The position numbers were made by a program, and so were the translations under genes. A DNA stretch of 16,666 nucleotides from Pseudomonadota bacterium (GTDB lineage: Bacteria > Desulfobacterota > Desulfobulbia > Desulfobulbales > DAOVYS01): NCBI GenBank assembly GCA_030635485.1, contig DAOVYS010000030.1:1-16666 (forward strand), read 5' to 3'. This document shows, piece by piece, positions 1-6,800 of the stretch (position 1 is the stretch's first letter; each line of letters begins with the position of its first letter). The notes below the pieces were generated by a model. That model worked only from the letters and a program-made list of their open reading frames with translations. It was not told where the DNA came from and ran no database searches.

Positions 1-2
1 AT

Positions 3-138
3 GGTTAATTGGTTAGTTGGTTGATTGGTTAGTTGGTTGATTGGTTAGTTGGTTGATTGGTTAGATGGTTAATTGGTTAGTTGGTTGATTGGTTAGTTGG
101 TTGATTGGTTAGTTGGTTAAGTGGTTGAGTGGTTGAGT
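3..138. repeat. 8-bp tandem repeat array (about 17 units)
   Basis: Seventeen consecutive 8-bp units follow the pattern GGTTRRKT, mostly GGTTAGTT alternating with GGTTGATT, so there is also a 16-bp higher-order period. The unit is not a multiple of three and all frames are soon closed, so this is not a coding repeat. The array starts at the window edge and may extend upstream. The last units drift to GGTTGAGT. Function unknown; such arrays are prone to slippage and copy-number change. Confidence 0.9.
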
Positions 139-145
139 TTAAAGC

Positions 146-176
146 GTCGGGTTACGGCCTATCGGCCTAACCCGAC
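146..176. repeat. REP-like palindromic hairpin
   Basis: GTCGGGTTA-C-GGCC and GGCCTAACCCGAC form a 13-bp stem with one bulged C and a TATC loop. It resembles the GTCGGGTTA...TAACCCGAC intergenic palindromes dispersed in many proteobacterial genomes (recalled, not searched). There is no T-run after it, so a simple intrinsic terminator is unlikely. It separates the tandem array from the promoter region of the export locus. Confidence 0.65.
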
Positions 177-234
177 CTACATAAGACGTTGTTTTTATAA
201 TGAGGGTCTGAGGCCGAATTTTTTCAATATTTCA

Positions 235-264
235 TTTTAGCATAAAATGCTAAAAGGTTATAAT
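235..264 (+). promoter_or_regulatory. Putative promoter with operator-like palindrome upstream of the TolC-family gene
   Basis: A perfect TATAAT lies at 259-264. The best -35 candidate (TTAGCA at 237-242, 16-nt spacing) is weak. It lies inside a perfect inverted repeat, TTTTAGCA-TAAAA-TGCTAAAA (235-255), so a regulator binding there would cover the -35 box. The first gene starts at 324, leaving a leader of about 50 nt. A regulator site is inferred; the palindrome and -10 are seen directly. Confidence 0.4.
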
Positions 265-323
265 GTTCTGTCAATATTAATGTTTTTTGAAAAAAAGTCG
301 AATTAAAGATTAAGAAAAGTGTC

Positions 324-2150
324 GTGAACCATTTAAGCGTGAATCCGACAACCTGCGGTAATTACACTAAAACCTATTTCTACAAGGTCCGTACTTTGCC
401 AAAGTCCCTGTTTTTTCTTCTATTGATCTCCTTTCTGTTCTCCGGCTGCGCTGTTGTGCCGCAGCCGTACAGCCGGAATGATTTTGCAACTCAGGCCCGG
501 CAGGGGAGGGCGTCTCTTTATGATAATCAGGAGCCTGTGACCGGCCGGGTGACCCTGTATGAGGCCATGGCAAGGGCTGTTAAATACAATCTCGACCACC
601 GGGTCAAACAGATGGAAAAGGCCGTTGCCGTCGGCAACCTGGAAATGGCCCGATATGATCTTCTCCCTCAGTTGGTGACCTCGGCGGGATACTCCAGCCG
701 CAATAATGATAACGGCTCGGTCAGCAAATCGCTTTTAAGCGGCATTCAGTCCCTTGAGTCCTCAACATCTCAGGAAAAAAGAACGTTCACCGCGGATATC
801 ATTTATGTCTGGAATGTTCTGGATTTTGGGGTCGGATACGTACAGGCGCTCCAGCAGGCGGATGAGGTGCTTATTTCGGAGGAGTGGCGGCGCAAGGCGG
901 TTCAGAACATAGTGCAGGATGTACGTTATGCCTTCTGGCGGGCCGTTTGCGCTGAAATGCTTCTGCCCCGGATGGACCGGCTCCTTGGTCGGGTGGAGCA
1001 GGCCCTGGGACAGAGCCGGCAGATGGAAAAAACACGGATCCAGGAACCGGTCAAGACGCTGGTTTATCAACAAAAATTGCTGGAAACCGTTAAACAGCTC
1101 TGGTCCATGCGTAAAGAGCTGTCTCTGGCAAAGACAGAACTGGCATCATTGATGAATCTTGACCCGTCCACAAAATTTCAGCTTTCCTTGAAAGAGGGAC
1201 GGTTTGACAACCTGGACCATTTGTTGTCAATAGAGGCTCTTGAGGGACAGGCCCTTGTTCGCAGACCGGAATTACGGGTGGAAGTCTATCAAAAACGGAT
1301 CAGCAGTCTGGAGGTGCGCAAGGCTATGCTTACCATGCTGCCTGGTCTTGAGGTGAATCTGGCCGGCCATTACGATGACAATAAATATCTATTCAACAGC
1401 TCCTGGCTGCAGGCAGGTATGAATCTTTCCTGGAATTTGTTTGAACTGGTTTCCGGACCGGCGGCTATAAAAAACGCTGAAATGCAGGAGGACCTTGTTG
1501 AAAAACGGTATATGGCAACAGCAATGATGGTGCTTACGCAGGTAAATCTTGTCCATCAGCGTTATTCCCTGGCCTACAAGGAATACCGGATTGCCAAGGA
1601 GTTGGAGCGTGTTCATCAGAGGCAGATCCGCCATGCGGAGGCTGCCAGAAAAGCGCAGACCGGCAGTGAGCTGGAAGAGATCCGTAAGCTGGCATCAGCC
1701 CTGTCAGCCCGAATGCATTGCGGGCTTGCCTTTGCTGAACTGCAGGGTTCTCTGGGCCGAATTTTTCACTCATGCGGAATCGATCCACTGCTTGAGGTGA
1801 CGGATTCCCATTCGATCAAAAATCTGACCCGGAGCATTACAGAGCATGAGCAGAATATGGTGGCATACTTAACTGTTGATACGCCTGCAAAACCTATACA
1901 ACAGCCAAAAGATGAAGATAGTGACCTGTCGGTCTGGTTGCTGAAGAATGCACAATCTTATCAAAAACCGCAGGGTAAAAGGCGGAAGATAGACCTCCTG
2001 AAATCGAAAAGAGCTGTGAAAATTGAGAAAGGATTTTCCCAAAAAGAAAAGTCTAAAAAAATAGTTTTGGTCGAGGCGACAGAGAAGCCGATTCGTATTC
2101 AGCTGAAATCAGTGGGCAGGGATGTTGTCACCGGCCGGGCGCTGCGCTGA
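324..2150 (+). CDS. TolC-family outer-membrane efflux/secretion lipoprotein
   Basis: Probable outer-membrane channel of the export locus, giving the periplasmic adaptors encoded downstream an exit duct. A hydrophobic segment (about residues 29-40) ends in the lipobox FSGC, so Cys42 should be lipidated, as in OprM/NodT-type outer-membrane factors. Residues about 75-490 have the alternating helical and beta pattern of TolC proteins (ARAVKYNL near the start; the two repeats are visible as long amphipathic helices). Residues about 490-608 are an unusual extension that becomes very Lys/Arg rich and is absent from ordinary TolC proteins. The GTG start at 324 has a weak Shine-Dalgarno sequence; TTG at 396, preceded by AAGG, would give a more normal signal-peptide length. 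First gene of the putative locus, followed by its own intergenic promoter. Family assignment is firm, substrate inferred. Confidence 0.85.
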   Translation: MNHLSVNPTTCGNYTKTYFYKVRTLPKSLFFLLLISFLFSGCAVVPQPYSRNDFATQARQGRASLYDNQEPVTGRVTLYEAMARAVKYNLDHRVKQMEKAVAVGNLEMARYDLLPQLVTSAGYSSRNNDNGSVSKSLLSGIQSLESSTSQEKRTFTADIIYVWNVLDFGVGYVQALQQADEVLISEEWRRKAVQNIVQDVRYAFWRAVCAEMLLPRMDRLLGRVEQALGQSRQMEKTRIQEPVKTLVYQQKLLETVKQLWSMRKELSLAKTELASLMNLDPSTKFQLSLKEGRFDNLDHLLSIEALEGQALVRRPELRVEVYQKRISSLEVRKAMLTMLPGLEVNLAGHYDDNKYLFNSSWLQAGMNLSWNLFELVSGPAAIKNAEMQEDLVEKRYMATAMMVLTQVNLVHQRYSLAYKEYRIAKELERVHQRQIRHAEAARKAQTGSELEEIRKLASALSARMHCGLAFAELQGSLGRIFHSCGIDPLLEVTDSHSIKNLTRSITEHEQNMVAYLTVDTPAKPIQQPKDEDSDLSVWLLKNAQSYQKPQGKRRKIDLLKSKRAVKIEKGFSQKEKSKKIVLVEATEKPIRIQLKSVGRDVVTGRALR

Positions 2151-2183
2151 CAGCGGTAGATATTCTTCTTTTTTACGAACATT

Positions 2184-2212
2184 TTGCCATGATATTATGG
2201 ATGTGATATAAT
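2184..2212 (+). promoter_or_regulatory. Strong sigma70-type promoter with extended -10
   Basis: TTGCCA (2184-2189), exactly 17 nt, then TATAAT (2207-2212). A TG dinucleotide one base upstream of the -10 gives an extended -10. Predicted transcription start is near 2219, about 30 nt before the TPR gene. It would drive the TPR, FecR and giant-protein genes independently of the TolC-family gene. Confidence 0.65.
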
Positions 2213-2250
2213 TTAGTGTTAGGGAATTGTAACTTTTTCCCGGGGAAATC

Positions 2251-2685
2251 ATGAAACCGACCTGCCTGATCACCATCATAACTCTTTTTCTGTTTTCAGG
2301 ACTTGGAAACGCGCAGGCCGAAGAGGCGGTTTTGTTCAAGGATGCGGGGGCTCTTCTTTATGAACAGGGCGAGTATGAAAAGGCCTATCAGCACTATTTT
2401 GAGCTTTTTAAAGAAGATCCCCAGGATATCAGGGTCAATTTTTTTCTAGGCCGGGCTGCCTTTGGTATGGGTAATTATGAGGCGGCGATCATGGCCTTTG
2501 AGCGGGTGTTGATTGTTGATCCCGGTGCAGTCGAGGTGAAAATCGAGCTGGGCAAGTCATATTACCGCCTCGGTTCGCATGAGACGGCAATCCAATATCT
2601 TGAGGAAGCGCTTGACAACACCATGCCGGATAATGTCCGGAAAAATGTGCAGGCGTTTTTACAGCAAATAAAAAGAGGCAATTAA
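2251..2685 (+). CDS. Short periplasmic TPR protein (possible truncated Slam/DUF560-like protein)
   Basis: An N-terminal signal peptide (hydrophobic to about residue 20, with the ANAQA-like cleavage region GNAQA) is followed by three tetratricopeptide repeats at about residues 28-60, 61-94 and 95-125. The end has a P-x-x-V-R-x-N-x-x-x-F-L pattern. TPR repeats bind partner proteins, so a chaperone or scaffold role in the periplasm is likely. The tail pattern is like the junction in surface-lipoprotein assembly modifier (Slam, DUF560) proteins, where a beta-barrel normally follows. Here the protein stops at 144 residues and a palindromic repeat begins on the next base, so the barrel may have been lost. 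That is inference from remembered family pattern. Start ATG with weak GGGGAAA upstream. Lies between a strong promoter and the FecR gene. Confidence 0.75.
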   Translation: MKPTCLITIITLFLFSGLGNAQAEEAVLFKDAGALLYEQGEYEKAYQHYFELFKEDPQDIRVNFFLGRAAFGMGNYEAAIMAFERVLIVDPGAVEVKIELGKSYYRLGSHETAIQYLEEALDNTMPDNVRKNVQAFLQQIKRGN

Positions 2686-2765
2686 GAATTACGAATTAGG
2701 AATTACGAATTATTTGAAGAAGAGAATTTCTTGTATAAAAAATTCCTAATTCCTAATTCGTAATT
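2686..2765. repeat. AT-rich imperfect inverted repeat
   Basis: The left arm 2687-2711 and right arm 2741-2765 match in inverted orientation at about 23 of 25 positions and are built from AATTACG, AATTAGG and AATTCCT heptamers. The central ~30 nt contain a second short dyad around GAGAATTTCTTG. It begins immediately after the TAA stop of the TPR gene and ends 10 bases before the FecR start. It may act as an mRNA-stabilising or terminating hairpin, or be a dispersed palindromic element. Confidence 0.8.
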
Positions 2766-2775
2766 GTGGTATCTA

Positions 2776-3837
2776 ATGGCTGCTCGGTCTTTTTGCATAA
2801 CAGGTATTTCATTTCTGCTGCTTACAATTTTCAACATGACGAGCGTCTGTTTTGCCGTTGACAATCAAGAATCGGTCGGTTCTGTGGTTGCCGTACGCGG
2901 CAAGGTTGTGGCCATTAACGTCAATGGTGAAAGTCGTTCTCTTTCCATCAAATCTCCTCTCTATCTTGATGACACTGTAAACACGGGTAAACGTGGCCGT
3001 TTGCAGATTTTATTCAAGGACACTTCCATTGTCAGCCTCGGCTCTGACTCTATTGTCAAAATTTTAGAATATGCCTGGGATCCGGGCAAAGACAAGGCCG
3101 TTTTAACCACTGAGGTGAAAGAGGGATTTTTTCGGGTCATGGGAGGGCTTATCTCCAAAAAGGCCCCTGCTGAATTTAAGACCAAGACCCCAATGGCCAC
3201 CATCGGCATCCGTGGGTCCATGTATGCGGGCAAGGTTTCAGCAAAGGGGCTTGATATTGTCTTTGAAGGCGGAAAGGGAATTGATCTGACCAATGCCACC
3301 GGCACGGTCGCTGTCACAAGACCCGGATTCGGCCTTCAGGTGCAGAGCTGGGATGCGGCAATTCCCAAACCTGCCAGGTTTACGGCTAAAAGCATCAGAA
3401 GTCTCAGACAGGAATTTGTCTCTCGTCAACCCGGCAAATTAAAAGGCAGAACCGCACCGGATCGGACTTTAAGAATGGCGTTGCCCGTAACTTTTGAAAA
3501 GGGAGAGATAACCGCTCCGGAAAAACCGGGGGCTGAAGGCGCGGAAGATAAAAAAATCTCGGAACAACAGGGTGAGCCTGATAAAGAGGCGGCCCAAGAG
3601 CTTACTGACGCGGTAAAAGAGAATCCGGAAGAGGCGGTGACCATTTTGCAGGATGCGGTGGCCAACGGAGAAATGGACATAGAGCAGGCCCTGGAAGCGG
3701 TTCTTTCGGGTATGCAGAATATCGACAGACAAAGTTTTGAAAACCTCATTCATGAGGCTGTTGATATAGGGTTGACCTCGGATGGGGCAAAAAAGATAGC
3801 AGAGCAGCTCAAGGCGAGCGGTGGAGGATGCCCATGA
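2776..3837 (+). CDS. FecR-domain periplasmic protein
   Basis: Signal peptide (residues 1-28, ending near VCFA), then a FecR domain (about residues 33-180) with the typical motifs VVAVRGKV, LYLDDTVNTG, ILFKDTSIVSLG, FRVMGGLI and TPMATIGIRG. The C-terminal third (about 245-353) is charged and helical with repeated Glu/Ala-rich turns. It lacks a transmembrane segment, so it is a stand-alone periplasmic protein and not a FecR anti-sigma regulator. Such proteins often sit next to giant surface-protein genes; a role in presentation or assembly of the cargo is inferred. The ATG at 2776 is preferred over the in-frame TTG at 2764, because the TTG lies inside the repeat and only lengthens the signal peptide. 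The stop overlaps the start of the giant gene by four bases, indicating translational coupling. Confidence 0.85.
   Translation: MAARSFCITGISFLLLTIFNMTSVCFAVDNQESVGSVVAVRGKVVAINVNGESRSLSIKSPLYLDDTVNTGKRGRLQILFKDTSIVSLGSDSIVKILEYAWDPGKDKAVLTTEVKEGFFRVMGGLISKKAPAEFKTKTPMATIGIRGSMYAGKVSAKGLDIVFEGGKGIDLTNATGTVAVTRPGFGLQVQSWDAAIPKPARFTAKSIRSLRQEFVSRQPGKLKGRTAPDRTLRMALPVTFEKGEITAPEKPGAEGAEDKKISEQQGEPDKEAAQELTDAVKENPEEAVTILQDAVANGEMDIEQALEAVLSGMQNIDRQSFENLIHEAVDIGLTSDGAKKIAEQLKASGGGCP
3821..3837 (+). promoter_or_regulatory. Ribosome binding site and ATGA overlap deciding the giant gene start
   Basis: GTGGAGG (3821-3827) is a good Shine-Dalgarno sequence. It directly abuts the ATG at 3828, which is too close, but lies six bases from the ATG at 3834. 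The latter overlaps the FecR stop as ATGA, the classic coupled arrangement. The true start is therefore probably 3834 rather than 3828. Confidence 0.7.
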
Positions 3838-6800
3838 AACTGTTCAATTCCGCAAAACACAAAACACAAAGGTCGCAAAATAGCCGGGCTGAGATGATTG
3901 GTGTTCAGCCCAGTTGTATGATGGCCCTTGAACCTCGCATCATGTTTGATGGAGCTGTGGCCATGACTGCGGCAGAAGTTGCCGATATCGCCGATGTTGT
4001 TGATGCGCCTGACCACAACCTTGACAATATGAACAACAACCATGCTGAGGTCGATTTCCAGAACCTTGTAAAGGATTACACCCCGCCGCCTACGCAGATC
4101 CATAAAGAGATCGTTTTTGTCGACAGCACGGTCATGGATTATGATCAATTGACACAAGGCATCTCATCCGATGCCCGCGTTGTGATCCTCGATTCCGAGG
4201 CCGACGCCGTTTCACAGATCAGCGCCGAACTTTCCAAATACAGCAACCTTGATGCAATCCACATCGTCTCCCACGGCGGGCCGGGAAATCTACAGTTTGG
4301 GAACGGTTCCTTAAGTCTTGCAAACCTTGATGCCAACACAGACCAGCTAACCGCCTGGGGAGAATCTTTTTCGTCAGAAGCGGACATCATGCTCTACGGT
4401 TGCGATGTCGCAGCAGGTGAAAATGGCCAGACATTTGTCAGTCAGCTCGCCGAACTGACCGGTACTGATGTCGCGGCCTCAACAGACACGACAGGCGCGG
4501 TTGAGAAAGGCGGGGATTGGAACCTGGAGACGGAGGCCGGGACTATTGAGACTGGATCCGCGTTCAATCAAGTCATCCAGGCTTCCTGGCAAGGGACCCT
4601 GGACACCGCGACTCTTGTCTCGGTTGATTCTGCGGAAAATCTTGCGGACGCGGCCACCTGGGATACGCCGGACGCCACGGATGACGGCTGCTACGTAGCC
4701 TTTGCCTCAACCGCGACAAACCTGGTCACAGGAGACACCAACGGCTGGTCCGATATTTTTGTCCGCAACACTGAAATCGGGGACACGGTCAGGGTCTCTA
4801 TTGACTCCAGCGGCGCTCAGGGAGTCAGCGGTGGGAGCTATTCTCCCTCTATCAGTCACAACGGACGTTTTGTGGCGTTTCAATCCGCTGCCACAAACCT
4901 GGTCGCAGGTGATACAAATGCCAAGACTGATATTTTTGTCCATGACCGAGACACGGACAATGACGGCATCTTTGATGAGGCCGGCGCCATATCCACAACA
5001 AGAATCTCTGTTGACTCAGCCGGCGTCGAGGGTGACAACCACAGTTATAAACCCTCGATCAGCGATGACGGCCGGTATGTGGCCTTTTATTCTGATGCCA
5101 CAAATCTGGTTGCCGGGGACACAAACGTTGTATCTGATGTTTTTGTCCATGACAGGGATGCAGACAATGACGGCATCTTTGATGAGGCCGGGGGTATCTC
5201 CACTGTCAGGGCCTCTCTCCATTCCGACGGCTCCCAGGCTACGGGAAACAGCTATGCTCCCTCGATCAGCGGAGACGGCCGGCATGTGGTCTTTGCTTCC
5301 AGCGCCACCGATCTTATAACCGGTGACACCAATGCAAATACCGACACCTTTATACACGACCGTGATGTTGACAATGACGGGACCTATGACGAGGCCGGTT
5401 TCATTGCAACAAACAAGGTCTCCATTGCCTCGGACGGCACCCAGGGAAACAGTTACAGCGGCACAAGCCCGAAAATTTCAGAAGACGGCCGGTTCGTGGT
5501 CTTTGACTCAGCTTCAACCAACCTGGTAGCAGGCGATACCAATGCGACAAACGACGTTTTTGTCCACGATCGTGATGCGGACTATGACGGCATCTATGAT
5601 GAAGCCGGAGCAATTGAAACAAAAAGGGTCTCGGTTGCCTCGGACGGCACACAGGGCAATGGCTACAGCAGTTCCCCGAATATCAGTGACGGAGGTCACT
5701 ACATCACCTTTACATCCAGTGCCACCAACCTGGTACCCAATGATATCAACGGTACGTCGGACGCATTTATTCACGACAATTTCGCAGAGGGAACAACCCT
5801 TGCGTCTGATGATTTAAGCGCTGTTGTTTCAGGGGGCGTCGTCATCGCCGGTGACGGCCGGCACCTGGTGCTTTCCACTGACGCGAGCCTGGTTGGCGCT
5901 GATACAAACGGCTTCAACGACATCTATATCATTGACCGTAATGATGCCCCGACTGTAAACACGGCCGGCAAGGCGGTCATCAATTCCATAATGGAAAATG
6001 ACACGACCAGCATTGGCACTGCTGTCGGGGACATTGTCCGGTCTGTTTTTGCAGACATTGATGATCATGAGCTTGCAGAGCCGGGTATGGCCGTAATCGG
6101 TTCCGACACCACGAACGGCACATGGGAATATTCCACTGATTACGGCAGTTCCTGGTCCACATTAACTGGTCTTTCCGACACAAATGCCACGCTTTTTTCG
6201 AGCGAGATTGTCCTGGTCGGCGGACAGGTGAGCAACACAACAAATCTCTCCGCAAGCGAGCTGTTTATTAACGGGAATGCAACTGCCGCAGTTACCCTGA
6301 TAACATCTCTGAATAACGGCCTCAACATGCAGGGCGCCTGGAATCTGATGCAGGCAATCAACGATCCGGGCATTGACACCAAGGTCTGGGTGAACCTGAC
6401 CACTTTGTACAGCAGCAATATCGCGGCAACAGTGGGTACCAGCACCGAGGTGGATTTTTTTCTCAACGGCGAAAATATCGCTTTTACCACAAGCGGTGCC
6501 TCTGTTGCCCAGGTTATAACCGACACCATGGCGGCCATCAATGCAGCCACAGCCCAGACAGGCGTTGAGGCCCTGGCAGGTGACGGGACCAACGGCGGTA
6601 CAACTGACTCCATCGTGTTCCGCAATGTGTACCCGGGAGAAATGCACGAGATCGTCATCAGCGGATACAGCGAAACAGTCGGGACCGCATCAACCGGCCT
6701 TGGCAATGTGCATCAGAGGGCAGATGCAACCCATAACACCGGAAGAATCACCCTGTTCTCCCATGGAAAATATGAAATCACCACAAGCGCGGGCGACGAT

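Noticed and set aside
3..138. Tandem GGTT array as CRISPR or coding repeat
   Set aside because: Units are contiguous without spacers and the 8-bp period closes all frames.
2776..3837. FecR as an anti-sigma regulator
   Set aside because: There is a cleavable signal peptide, no cytoplasmic domain, no transmembrane anchor and no neighbouring sigma factor gene.
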